DNA of 64,000 nucleotides from Rubrivivax sp. (GTDB lineage: Bacteria > Pseudomonadota > Gammaproteobacteria > Burkholderiales > Burkholderiaceae_C): positions 1 to 64,000 of the forward strand of contig JAIXYO010000027.1 in NCBI GenBank assembly GCA_027490215.1, read 5' to 3'. The position numbers were made by a program, and so were the translations under genes. Of the stretch, positions 24,118 through 33,044 are shown piece after piece; position 1 is the stretch's first letter, and each line of letters opens with the position of its first letter. Under the pieces are notes generated by a model. The model had not been told where the DNA came from. It searched no databases and was given only the letters and a program-made list of their open reading frames with translations.

Positions 24118-26700
24118 ATGTCCGATCTGCCACAGGACTCTTCGCAGGCCGTCCGCCACATCAGCCTGGTTGAGAGCGGGCGCATCCCTGTCGTGGGGAT
24201 CGGTTGCTCTGCCGGTGGCCTGGAGGCATTGAACCAGTTCTTCTCGGCTGCGCCGTCCGATGCGGGCCTGGCCTTCGTGGTCGTTCAGCATCTGTCCCCA
24301 ACGCACCACAGCGCCCTGCCTGAACTTCTGCGTGCTTCTACCAGCATGCCGGTGGAAGAAGTCACCGACGGCACCGTTGTGCATCCTGATCACGTGTACG
24401 TGATTCCGCCCAACTGCGACTTGTCGTTGCTGCAGGGCGTGCTTCACCTGACGGTTCCCTCCGCTGCGCGTGGCCTGCGGCTGCCCATCGACCACTTTCT
24501 GATCAGTCTGGCCGATGACTGCCAGGACAAGCCTGTTGGTGTGCTGCTGTCGGGCATGGGCTCGGACGGCGTGCTCGGACTTGCTGCCATCAAGGCAAGG
24601 GCCGGGCTCACGCTCGTGCAGGAGCCGGCCAGCGCTGGCGCTGATGGCATGCCCAGCAGCGCCATCAAGGCCCGGGTGGCAGACATCATTGCCAAGCCCC
24701 AGGAACTGCCTGAACGCATCCTCGAGTTTCTGGGGCGCGCCGCAAGTCATCGTGTTGCCAACGAGGCCGCCGCACCCAACCCTGGCGACGACTCGGCAGC
24801 ACTTGCGAAGATCCTCCTTCTGCTTCACACCGCGAGCGGAAGTGATTTTTCGCTCTACAAGTCCAACACCTTGTTGCGCCGCATCGAACGGCGCATGGCG
24901 GTTCATCACAGGGCCAGCCTCGACGACTACGCCCGATTGCTGCAAGGCGAGCCCCAGGAGTTGGGCCTGCTTTTCAGGGAATGCCTGATCGGTGTGACCA
25001 GCTTCTTTCGTGACCCGGCGGTCTGGGATCAATTGCGCGATGTGGCACTTCCCCAGCTGCTTGCGCGGTTTCCGGCGGGCAAGATCTTGCGGGCCTGGGT
25101 GCCGGCCTGTTCGACCGGCGAGGAGGCCTACACCTTGGCCATGGTGTTCACCGAGGCTGCACGCGCTTTCGGATCGAGCATCCCGTTCACGCTGCAGATC
25201 TTCGCCACCGATCTGGACGACACCGCCGTGGAGTTTGCCCGCAAGGGGGTCTACCCCGCCAGCATCGCTGCCGATGTCTCGGCCGAGCGATTGGCCGAAT
25301 TCTTCTCAGCCGAAGAAGGCGGTGGCTTTCGGGTCAAGAAGCATTTGCGTGAGATGCTGGTGTTTGCCAAGCAGAACCTCGCGAGCGACCCGCCGTTCAC
25401 CAGGCTCGACATCCTGAGTTGCCGCAACCTGCTGATCTATTTCGACGTCGCGCTGCAGCGGCGGATCCTGCCTTTGTTTCACTACGCGCTGAATCCAGAC
25501 GGACTGCTGGTGCTGGGCAGTGCCGAAAGCGCTGGCAGCTTCGAACAGATGTTCGTGCCGATCCGCCCCAAGGAACGGATCTATCGCCGCAGCCAGCAGC
25601 CGCGAGGCTTGCCCTCACTCAACTTCAGCCAGCAAAGGCCCACCATCTTGACTCTCCCCGATGAACCACCCATCCCTGACCGGGGGGAGGCGATCGGTCG
25701 CCTCACTGACCAGCTTGTGCAGCAGACCTGGGCTCCCGCAGCCGTGCTGGTGAACGCCAATGGCGACATCCTCTACATCAGCGGACGCACGGGGAAGTAC
25801 CTCGAACCCGCCGTCGGCAGGACGAACATCAACATCCACGCGATGGCGAGGGAAGGACTGCGCGAAGCGCTTGCAGGCGTGATCCACAGGGCGATCGCCG
25901 AAGAGCGCCCGATCCTGCTGCGCGGGCTTCGCGTCGGCACCAACGGCGGCACACAAGTCGTCAACGTCACGGTGCAGGCGCTCGACAAGCCAGAGCTGCT
26001 CCGCGGGCGCGTCATCGTCGTCTTCAGCGACGTGGCCACTCCTGCAAAACGACGCAAGTCCGTTGGCGCCGGCACGTCGGACTCGCAAGGCGGACTGCAA
26101 GACGAGTTGCAGCAGGCGCGCGACGCGCTGCAAGCGACCCATGAGGCGATGCAGATCTCCGTCGAGGAGCTGCAGTCCAGCAACGAGGAACTGCAGTCCA
26201 CCAATGAAGAGTTGCAGTCCACCAACGAGGAACTCACCACATCGAAGGAAGAGCTGCAATCCGTCAATGAGGAACTGCAAACGGTCAATGCGGAGCTGCA
26301 ATCGAAAGTGGACGACCTGACCCGCGTGAAGAACGACATGGCCAACCTGCTCAACAGCACGGATATCGCCACCATCTTCCTGGACGCCAACATGAACGTA
26401 CGCCAATTCACCCCGTACGCCGTGAAGCTGTTCCGGCTGATTCCGGGCGACATCGGCCGACCTCTGGCACATGTGGTCAACGACCTGGACTACCCACAGC
26501 TGGTAGTGGACGCGGCTGAAGTTCTTCGCACACTGGTATTCAAGGAAACGACCGTTGCAACCGCCGATGGTCGCTGGTACCGTGTCAGGGCGATGCCTTA
26601 TCGAACGCAGGACAACGTGATCGAGGGTGTGGTGATCACTTTCACCGATGTCACAGCCATCAAGCAACTCGAAGCCGAGTTGCGGAGTCATGGCCCGTAG
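24118..26700 (+). CDS. CheB-CheR fusion with coiled coil and PAS domain
   Basis: An 860-residue cytoplasmic protein. CheB methylesterase fills about 20-205 (GIGCSAGGLEAL with the catalytic Ser, VVVQHLSPTHHS with His, SGMGSDGVLG with Asp). CheR methyltransferase fills about 230-480 (RIERRMAVHH, GVTSFFRD, ACSTGEEAYTLAM, ILSCRNLLIYF). A coiled coil at about 660-735 is made of near-identical EELQSTN heptads. A PAS domain (about 745-855) ends the protein. Such fusions are usually part of huge sensor proteins that continue into a kinase; here a TAG stop is followed three codons later, in the same frame, by the kinase gene. Its role could be chemosensory-like adaptation or stress sensing. Confidence 0.9.
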   Translation: MSDLPQDSSQAVRHISLVESGRIPVVGIGCSAGGLEALNQFFSAAPSDAGLAFVVVQHLSPTHHSALPELLRASTSMPVEEVTDGTVVHPDHVYVIPPNCDLSLLQGVLHLTVPSAARGLRLPIDHFLISLADDCQDKPVGVLLSGMGSDGVLGLAAIKARAGLTLVQEPASAGADGMPSSAIKARVADIIAKPQELPERILEFLGRAASHRVANEAAAPNPGDDSAALAKILLLLHTASGSDFSLYKSNTLLRRIERRMAVHHRASLDDYARLLQGEPQELGLLFRECLIGVTSFFRDPAVWDQLRDVALPQLLARFPAGKILRAWVPACSTGEEAYTLAMVFTEAARAFGSSIPFTLQIFATDLDDTAVEFARKGVYPASIAADVSAERLAEFFSAEEGGGFRVKKHLREMLVFAKQNLASDPPFTRLDILSCRNLLIYFDVALQRRILPLFHYALNPDGLLVLGSAESAGSFEQMFVPIRPKERIYRRSQQPRGLPSLNFSQQRPTILTLPDEPPIPDRGEAIGRLTDQLVQQTWAPAAVLVNANGDILYISGRTGKYLEPAVGRTNINIHAMAREGLREALAGVIHRAIAEERPILLRGLRVGTNGGTQVVNVTVQALDKPELLRGRVIVVFSDVATPAKRRKSVGAGTSDSQGGLQDELQQARDALQATHEAMQISVEELQSSNEELQSTNEELQSTNEELTTSKEELQSVNEELQTVNAELQSKVDDLTRVKNDMANLLNSTDIATIFLDANMNVRQFTPYAVKLFRLIPGDIGRPLAHVVNDLDYPQLVVDAAEVLRTLVFKETTVATADGRWYRVRAMPYRTQDNVIEGVVITFTDVTAIKQLEAELRSHGP
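26164..26292 (+). repeat. Heptad-coding repeat inside the CheB-CheR gene
   Basis: Consecutive 21-bp units encode variants of EELQSxN / EELTTSK / EELQSVN. Codons differ between units (GAG/GAA, CTG/TTG, TCC), so this is an old protein-level repeat that forms a coiled coil rather than a fresh DNA expansion. Confidence 0.8.
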
Positions 26701-26709
26701 GAGCGTGCG

Positions 26710-28179
26710 ATGGCCTCATTCTTGGTGCCAGAACCGGACCCCCAGGATGCATCAGCAGCCGAACTGCGCCGGCTCGCCGAGCAGCGTCTCGCGCGCGCGC
26801 CGGAAACACCCGAGCTGACCCTCGCCGAGGCCAAGTATCTGGTACACGAGCTGCAGGTCCATCAGGCCGAACTGCAGATCCAGAACGAAGCCTTGCAGCA
26901 GTTGGAGACGAAGGCCCGCCAAGCGCTGCAGCGCCTGGCCGAATTGCACGAGACTCTGGAGCAGAAGGTGGTCGACCGCACGGCCGAACTTGCGATGGCG
27001 CGCGAGGCAGCCGAGGCTGCCAACCGTGCCAAGAGCGCTTTCCTTTCACACATGAGCCACGAGCTGCGCACACCGCTCAACGGCATGATGGGGATGACCC
27101 AGCTGGCACTGAAGCGAGCGACGGACCCGGTGCAGATCGACTGGCTCAAGAAGGCTCTGCGCGCGTCGGAACGCCTGTTGTCCGTCATCAATGACGTGCT
27201 GGAAATCTCCAAGATCGAAGCCGACAAGATGGAATTGGCGCAGGAGGAGTTCCAACTGGGCGGCGTCTTGGAAGAGTTGACCAACCTGTTTTCGCTGCAA
27301 GCGGCACAAAAGTGGCTCGGCTTCGAAGTGGTGATTGCGCCAGATTTGGCGAGTCGTCTGCTGGTGGGCGACGCTCAGCGCCTTGGGCAGATATTGGTGA
27401 ATCTGGTCGGCAACGCTGTGAAGTTCACGGAAGCGGGCACGGTGCGTGTCGAAGCGCGTGTCGAGCAGGAACTTGAAGACGGCGCGCTGGTCCGCTTTGA
27501 AGTCGAAGACACGGGGGTGGGTATCGCGCAAGAAAACACAGCCCGACTTTTCCAGTCGTTCGAGCAACTCGACGCATCGTCCACGCGCAGGAATGGCGGT
27601 ACGGGCCTGGGCCTGGCCATTTGCAAGCGACTGGTGCAAATGATGCACGGGGAGATCGGCGTGCACAGCAGACTGGGTCGGGGCAGTACGTTCTGGTTCA
27701 ACGCTCGTCTGGGGGCCAGCCAAGCGACGCATCAGGAGGTGTTGGTGCCATCTCTGACCGATGCTCGGGAGCAGCTGCGCCACGAGTTCGCCGAATCCTC
27801 GGTCCTGCTGGTCGAGGACAACCCGATCAACCAGGAAGTGATGTGTGCCTTGTTGGAGGATGCGGGCTTGCAAGTTGCCGTGGCCGACAACGGCGCGTCG
27901 GCCCTGGCGATGTGTCGCTACGCTGACTACGCGCTTATCTTGATGGATGTGCAAATGCCTGTGCTTGATGGCATTCAGGCCACGCGCGGAATCCGCCAGA
28001 TTCCTGGACGTGAGCACACACCCATCATCGCGTTGACGGCCGGCGCATTTGTTCAGGACCGAACCCGTTGCCTCAATGCGGGCATGAGCGATCACCTCGC
28101 AAAGCCTGTCGATACCGCTGCGCTGTACGGTACCTTGCTGAAGTGGTTGCGTTCAAAGCCGACGATGCCGCGGGTTTGA
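26710..28179 (+). CDS. Cytoplasmic hybrid histidine kinase with receiver
   Basis: A 489-residue kinase without membrane helices. The N-terminus (15-65) contains AKYLVHELQVHQAELQIQNE, a helical module common next to PAS domains, then a coiled coil. HisKA has SHMSHELRTPLNGMMGM (H117), and the ATPase domain has NLVGNAVKFT, EDTGVGIA and GTGLGLAICKRLVQMM. The receiver starts near 365 (VLLVEDNPINQE; phospho-acceptor in LILMDVQMPVLDG; lysine in HLAKPV). GGAG lies 6-9 bases upstream of the ATG and overlaps the TAG stop of the CheB-CheR gene. The two proteins probably work as a pair, with the sensory PAS on the other polypeptide. Confidence 0.9.
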   Translation: MASFLVPEPDPQDASAAELRRLAEQRLARAPETPELTLAEAKYLVHELQVHQAELQIQNEALQQLETKARQALQRLAELHETLEQKVVDRTAELAMAREAAEAANRAKSAFLSHMSHELRTPLNGMMGMTQLALKRATDPVQIDWLKKALRASERLLSVINDVLEISKIEADKMELAQEEFQLGGVLEELTNLFSLQAAQKWLGFEVVIAPDLASRLLVGDAQRLGQILVNLVGNAVKFTEAGTVRVEARVEQELEDGALVRFEVEDTGVGIAQENTARLFQSFEQLDASSTRRNGGTGLGLAICKRLVQMMHGEIGVHSRLGRGSTFWFNARLGASQATHQEVLVPSLTDAREQLRHEFAESSVLLVEDNPINQEVMCALLEDAGLQVAVADNGASALAMCRYADYALILMDVQMPVLDGIQATRGIRQIPGREHTPIIALTAGAFVQDRTRCLNAGMSDHLAKPVDTAALYGTLLKWLRSKPTMPRV

Positions 28180-28268
28180 GTCTGGGCGTGGATTGAACGG
28201 CAGCTCTTCTTGTTCTGGAAGTGCCCGTGCGCATCGCTTGATCACGGCAGGAAAAGTGATGTTCGGCC

Positions 28269-28976
28269 CTAGATGGACATCCTTGCCCGAACGCCCTCGG
28301 CTTCCATGTCCTTGCCGCGTCCGCGCTGGATGATCTCGCCGCGCTCCATCACCAGATACTGATCCGCCAGCTCGGCGGCGAAGTCGTAGAACTGCTCGAC
28401 CAGCACGATGGCCATCTGCTGCCCCGGGGTCATGCCGCGATCGGCCAGCATGCGGATCACCCGGCCGATGTCGTTGATCACGCTGGGCTGGATGCCTTCA
28501 GTCGGCTCGTCGAGGATCAGCAGCTTCGGCCCTGCAGCCAAGGCACGTGCGATCGCCAACTGCTGCTGCTGGCCACCGGAGAGGTCGCCGCCACGGCGGT
28601 TGATCATCTGCTTGAGCACCGGGAACAGCTCGAAGATCTGCGATGGAATCGGCGTGCTGCCACTCTTGTAGGCCAGTCCCATGCGCAGGTTTTCTTCCAC
28701 CGTCAGCCGCCCGAAGATCTCGCGGCCCTGCGGCACATAGCCCACGCCTTTTCGCACTCGCTCGTACGGCGTGTCGCGGGTGATCTCAGCACCATCGAGC
28801 GTGATGCTTCCGGTCTTGACTGGCACCACGCCCATCAGGCTTTTCAGCAAAGTGGTCTTGCCCACGCCATTGCGGCCGAGGATCACCGTGACTTCCCCCA
28901 GCTTCGCTTCGAACCCGACGTTGCGCAGGATGTGTGAGCCACCGTAATACTGATTGACGCCTTCGACCTTCAGCAT
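28269..28976 (-). CDS. urtE: Urea ABC transporter ATP-binding protein UrtE
   Basis: A 235-residue ATPase of the branched-chain amino acid/urea importer type. It starts MLKVEGVNQYYGGSHILRNV, the standard UrtE opening; an in-frame ATG at 29003 would add nine unrelated residues. Walker A is GRNGVGKTTLLKSL, the signature is LSGGQQQQLAIARAL and Walker B is LLILDEPTEGIQP. It pairs with UrtD to power urea uptake. It is the distal gene of the operon, but about 400 bp of repeat-rich DNA separates it from urtD, which is unusual. Its C-terminal sequence also occurs as a relic at 21609-21689. Confidence 0.93.
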   Translation of the reverse strand: MLKVEGVNQYYGGSHILRNVGFEAKLGEVTVILGRNGVGKTTLLKSLMGVVPVKTGSITLDGAEITRDTPYERVRKGVGYVPQGREIFGRLTVEENLRMGLAYKSGSTPIPSQIFELFPVLKQMINRRGGDLSGGQQQQLAIARALAAGPKLLILDEPTEGIQPSVINDIGRVIRMLADRGMTPGQQMAIVLVEQFYDFAAELADQYLVMERGEIIQRGRGKDMEAEGVRARMSI

Positions 28977-29383
28977 CTCAGTGTTCCCACCGCTTGCATG
29001 CATGGACTGAGCGGGCCGAGGATGCCGAGTGACCGGCTCCGCTCATGTCCCCCAGGCCGGGCTTCGCCCGACCTTCCTCCTTTACTTCGCTGCGCCGGTC
29101 ACCCGGCACCCTCGGCCGGGAGGCGTATGGGCTGTGCGGAGACCCGAACGGCCACGCTGTTGCCCAGAGCGCTGCGGTGGGGTGGCGTGTGGAGTGAAGT
29201 AAAGGAGGAGGGCCGGCTGGGCTCGCGAAAAACGCGTGGGTCGACAACCGGCCCGGGGGAGCGAGCCTGGACGCAAACAGTCCTGAGGACTGTTTGTGCC
29301 TGGCGAGCGCCCGGGGCTCTGTCCCCGGGCATGAACGGAACACGGCGCCCCGCCGCAGCGCTCCCGCGCCAACGCCAAAACAG
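28977..29383. repeat. Inverted-repeat island between urtE and urtD
   Basis: No gene is visible in these 407 bp. Three nested or adjacent dyads are clear. (1) Arms at 29014-29037 and 29094-29117 are 24 nt each and match at 22 positions (GGCCGAGGATGCCGAGTGAC begins the left arm). (2) TCCTCCTTTACTTC at 29075-29088 is perfectly complementary to GAAGTAAAGGAGGA at 29197-29210. (3) CAAACAGTCC-TGA-GGACTGTTTG at 29274-29296. A fourth, GCCCGGGG/CCCCGGGC, spans 29309-29330. The cluster looks like a REP/BIME or MITE-type element inserted in the urt operon. Transcript stability or partial termination before urtE could be affected. Confidence 0.75.
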
Positions 29384-30274
29384 CTAGCGCCCAAGGTAAA
29401 CCTCCACGACCTTCTCGTTCGCCTGCACCTCGCTCAGCAGCCCCTCGGCCAACACGCTGCCTTCATGCAGCACGGTGACCTTCTTGCCGTTCCTGCCGTT
29501 TTGCGTCAGCTCGCCGATGAACTTCATGTCGTGCTCGACGACGACCAGGGAATGGTTGCCCTCCAGCGACAGGAACAGCTCGGCCGTGCGCTCGGTCTCC
29601 TCGTCGGTCATGCCGGCCACCGGTTCGTCGAGCAGCAGCAGCTTCGGGTCCTGCATCAGCAGCATGCCGATCTCCAGCCACTGTTTCTGGCCATGGCTCA
29701 GCAGCCCGGCATTGCGTTGTGCGCTGTCCTTCAGGTGGATCAACGTCAGCATCTCGGCAATGCGGTCGAGCTGCTCGCCGCTGAGGCGAAAGAACATCGA
29801 CGCCCGCACGCCGCGGTCGGCGCGCAGCGCCAGCTCGAGGTTCTCGAACACGCTGAGCTGCTCGAAAACGGTGGGCTTCTGGAATTTGCGGCCGATGCCG
29901 ATCGACGCGATCTCGTTCTCGCGCAGGCGCAGCAGATCGATCGTCGAGCCGAAGTAGGCGTGGCCCAGATCGGGTCGCGTCTTGCCGGTGATCACGTCCA
30001 TCATCGTCGTCTTGCCAGCGCCGTTCGGGCCGATGATGCAACGCAGCTCACCGGCGCTGATGCTCAGACTGAGCGCATTCAAGGCCTTGAAGCCGTCGAA
30101 GCTGACGGTGATGTCGTCGAGGTACAGGATGGCACCATGCGAGACGTCCAGCGTGCCCGGTTTGTGCAAGCGGCCGTAGCTCGCCTGGCGACCCCCGGAG
30201 CCGCTTTCGACCATCGACTTTTCGTCACGGGCCCGGCGGATCTCGGTGCCGGCCTTCATCAGATCGGGCGTCAT
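29384..30274 (-). CDS. urtD: Urea ABC transporter ATP-binding protein UrtD
   Basis: A 296-residue ATPase. A basic, poorly ordered leader of about 45 residues precedes the nucleotide domain. Walker A is GPNGAGKTTMMDVITG, the signature-like segment is LLSHGQKQWLEIGMLLMQDP and Walker B is LLLLDEPVAGMTDEE, followed by VVVEHDMKFI. The SHGQKQWLE form and the DEPVAGM Walker B are characteristic of UrtD/LivG. The start ATG overlaps the urtC stop by ATGA. Its stop borders the repeat island that separates it from urtE. Confidence 0.94.
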   Translation of the reverse strand: MTPDLMKAGTEIRRARDEKSMVESGSGGRQASYGRLHKPGTLDVSHGAILYLDDITVSFDGFKALNALSLSISAGELRCIIGPNGAGKTTMMDVITGKTRPDLGHAYFGSTIDLLRLRENEIASIGIGRKFQKPTVFEQLSVFENLELALRADRGVRASMFFRLSGEQLDRIAEMLTLIHLKDSAQRNAGLLSHGQKQWLEIGMLLMQDPKLLLLDEPVAGMTDEETERTAELFLSLEGNHSLVVVEHDMKFIGELTQNGRNGKKVTVLHEGSVLAEGLLSEVQANEKVVEVYLGR

Positions 30275-31392
30275 GACGGATCGTCCTTCTTGCGGCGAAA
30301 CAGGCCCACGATGCCGTTCGGCAGGAACAGCGTCACCGCGATGAAAAGGGCCCCGAGGAAGTACAGCCAGAACTCGGGGAACACCTGTGTGAACCAGCTC
30401 TTGGCGCCGTTGACGAAGAAGGCGCCGATGATCGGCCCGATCAGGGTGCCACGCCCGCCCACCGCGGCCCAGATCGCGATCTCGATGCCGGCTGCGGGAG
30501 ACATTTCACTCGGGTTGATGATGCCGACCTGGGGCACATACAGCGCACCGGCGATGCCGCACATCACCGCCGAGATCACCCAGATCGACAGCTTGTATTT
30601 CAGCGGGTCGTAGCCGGTGAACATCACGCGCGTCTCCGCGTCACGTATTGCCTGCAGCACGCGGCCGAACTTGCTGGTGACGAGCCAGCGGGCGAACAGG
30701 AAGAAGCCGATCAGCGTCAGTCCCGTCAACACGAACAGCGTCATGCGCATGCCGGGTGTGGCGAGCGGCATGTCGAGGATGCGCTTGAAATCGGTGAAGC
30801 CGTTGTTGCCGCCAAAGCCGGTTTCGTTGCGGAAGAACAGCAGCATCGCGGCGAACGTGACCGCCTGCGTGATGATCGAGAAGTACACACCCTTGATGCG
30901 CGAGCGGAACGCGAAGAAGCCGAACACGAAGGCGAGCAGCCCCGGCACCAGCACCACCAGCAGCATCTGCGCGACGAATGAATCGCTGAGCGCCCAGTGC
31001 CAGGGCAGCGTCTTCCAGTCGAGGAAGACCATGAAGTCCGGCAGGTCCGACTGGTAGTTGCCGTCGCGGCCGATCTGCCGCATCAGGTACATGCCCATCG
31101 CATAGCCGCCGAGCGCGAAGAACATGCCGTGGCCCAGCGACAGGATGCCGGTGTAGCCCCAGATCAGATCCATCGCCAGCGCGCAGATGGCGTAGCACAT
31201 GATCTTCGCGATCAGCGACACCGCGTAGTCGCTGAGGTGGAACGGGCTGGTCTCCGGGATCAGCAGGTTCATCACCGGTACCCCAACCGAGACGATCACC
31301 ACGAAGGCAAACAGCACGCTCCACATCTGGCCGGTGAGCAGGCCGCCACGCGGTGGTGCGATCGACAGCGAGGGGGGCATGACGGCGCTCAT
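30271..31392 (-). CDS. urtC: Urea ABC transporter permease UrtC
   Basis: A 373-residue inner-membrane permease of the LivM type with nine to ten hydrophobic helices. Motifs include GYTGILSLGHGMFFALGGYA, FRSRIKGVYFSIITQAVTFA and the loop GRVLQAIRDAETRVMFTGYD that contacts the ATPases. The length and the C-terminal LFLPNGIVGLFRR fit UrtC. It forms the urea channel together with UrtB. Its start overlaps the urtB stop by ATGA and its stop overlaps the urtD start in the same way. Confidence 0.94.
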   Translation of the reverse strand: MSAVMPPSLSIAPPRGGLLTGQMWSVLFAFVVIVSVGVPVMNLLIPETSPFHLSDYAVSLIAKIMCYAICALAMDLIWGYTGILSLGHGMFFALGGYAMGMYLMRQIGRDGNYQSDLPDFMVFLDWKTLPWHWALSDSFVAQMLLVVLVPGLLAFVFGFFAFRSRIKGVYFSIITQAVTFAAMLLFFRNETGFGGNNGFTDFKRILDMPLATPGMRMTLFVLTGLTLIGFFLFARWLVTSKFGRVLQAIRDAETRVMFTGYDPLKYKLSIWVISAVMCGIAGALYVPQVGIINPSEMSPAAGIEIAIWAAVGGRGTLIGPIIGAFFVNGAKSWFTQVFPEFWLYFLGALFIAVTLFLPNGIVGLFRRKKDDPS

Positions 31393-33044
31393 GCTTCAGC
31401 ACTCCGGCCCTTCATCGCGAAGATGCCCTGCGGCCGCTTCTGGATGAAGATGACGATGAACACCAGCACCATGATCTTGGCCAGCACCGCGCCCTGCCAG
31501 CCTTCGAGCAATTTGTTCAGGATGCCCAGGCCCATCGCGGCGTAGACGGTGCCTGCCAGCTGGCCCACACCGCCCAGCACCACCACCATGAAGGAGTCGA
31601 CGATGTAGCCCTGGCCGAGGTCAGGTCCGACATTGCCGATCTGCGACAGCGCACAGCCGGCCAGCCCCGCAATGCCCGAGCCGAGTGCAAACGCATAGGT
31701 GTCGACACGTGCCGTGTTGACGCCGACGCACGCCGCCATCTTGCGGTTCTGTGTCACGCCGCGCACGAACAGGCCGAGCCGCGTGCGGGCGATCAGCAGG
31801 GACACGCCAGCGAGCACCAGCACTGCGAAAACGATGATCGCCAGCCGGTTGTAAGGCAGCGTCAGGTTGCTCAGCACATCGACACCGCCCGACAGCCAGG
31901 CCGGGTTCTCGACCTGCACGTTCTGCGCGCCGAACAGGCTGCGCACGCCCTGCATCAGCACCAGGCTGATGCCCCAGGTCGCCAGCAGTGTTTCGAGCGG
32001 ACGACCATACAGCCAGCGAATCACGCTGCGCTCGAGTACCGCACCGACGAGTGCGGCCACCAGGAAGGAGGCCGGCACCGCAGCGACCATGTACCAGCCG
32101 AAAAAGTCGGGCAGATGGGCCTTGAACAGGTTCTGCACCAGGTAGGTCGCATAGGCGCCGATCATCATCAGCTCGCCATGGGCCATGTTGATCACGCCCA
32201 TCAGGCCGTAGGTGATCGCCAGGCCGAGCGCCACCAGCAGCAGGATCGACCCGAGACTGACGCCGGTGAAGATCACCCCCAGCCGCTCGCCCCAGGCCAG
32301 CTGCGATTCGACTCCGGCGAGTGCTGCGGTCAGCTGCGCGCGCACCGCGGGATCGGGTTCCACCCCGGGCTTCAGCCGTTCGATCAGCAGCGCCTTGGTG
32401 GCCGGGGTGCGACTCTCCGCCAGCAACTTCGCGGCCTCCAGGCGCCTCGCCGTGTCGCTGGAGGACACCAGCACCGCGGCGCGCAGCAGGCCGAGATCGG
32501 TTTTCAGCGATGCATCGGTTTCGGTCGCCAATGCCTTCTCGATCAGCGGCAGCTTCGATTCGTCAGCGCCGTCGCGCAGTTCGCGCACTGCTTGCCGGCG
32601 CTCGACCGGGTTGCTCGACAGCAGCTTCAGCGAGGCCATCGCCGACTCCAGCTCCCGACGAAGCCGGTTGCTGTTGATCACATCTTCGGCGTCTTCCGGC
32701 AGCGTGGCTTCAGTGCCTGTCGCGGCATCAGTCGCCTTGTCGTCGCGCACGATGAACACCTTGTCGCCCGACACCTTCACGGCGTCATCGAGCAAGGCCT
32801 GAAAGAACGACTGCGCAGCGGGGTCACCGCTGGCAGCTGCCTGCGAAATGGCTTGCGAGCGCGCGTCGCTGTCGCCGGCCGACATCGCCAGCACCTGCTC
32901 GGGCGTCAGCGCATGGGCCGCCGACGCGCCGAACAAGGTGGCCATCGCCACGATGAACCCCCACAGCAACCACTGCGTTCGCAGCAGCCCCCTCTCGGTC
33001 AGGTTCCTCGTGCGATGGCCTTTCATGTCAAGCATCAAGCTCAC
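31389..33044 (-). CDS. urtB: Urea ABC transporter permease UrtB
   Basis: A 551-residue protein. A signal-like helix (about 25-45, ending ASAAHA) and a long soluble alpha-helical region to about 240 come before the LivH-type permease domain (ITYGLMGVINMAHGELMMIGA; RTRLGLFVRGVTQNRKMAACVGVN). The soluble extension is normal for UrtB and separates it from LivH. The start is a GTG at 33042-33044 that overlaps the urtA stop as GTGA; an ATG nine bases further in is an alternative. Confidence 0.93.
   Translation of the reverse strand: MSLMLDMKGHRTRNLTERGLLRTQWLLWGFIVAMATLFGASAAHALTPEQVLAMSAGDSDARSQAISQAAASGDPAAQSFFQALLDDAVKVSGDKVFIVRDDKATDAATGTEATLPEDAEDVINSNRLRRELESAMASLKLLSSNPVERRQAVRELRDGADESKLPLIEKALATETDASLKTDLGLLRAAVLVSSSDTARRLEAAKLLAESRTPATKALLIERLKPGVEPDPAVRAQLTAALAGVESQLAWGERLGVIFTGVSLGSILLLVALGLAITYGLMGVINMAHGELMMIGAYATYLVQNLFKAHLPDFFGWYMVAAVPASFLVAALVGAVLERSVIRWLYGRPLETLLATWGISLVLMQGVRSLFGAQNVQVENPAWLSGGVDVLSNLTLPYNRLAIIVFAVLVLAGVSLLIARTRLGLFVRGVTQNRKMAACVGVNTARVDTYAFALGSGIAGLAGCALSQIGNVGPDLGQGYIVDSFMVVVLGGVGQLAGTVYAAMGLGILNKLLEGWQGAVLAKIMVLVFIVIFIQKRPQGIFAMKGRSAEA

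Noticed and set aside
26164-26292. Possible short tandem repeat or CRISPR-like array
   Set aside because: The 21-bp periodicity comes from EELQSTN heptads of a coiled coil; there are no spacers and the codons vary.
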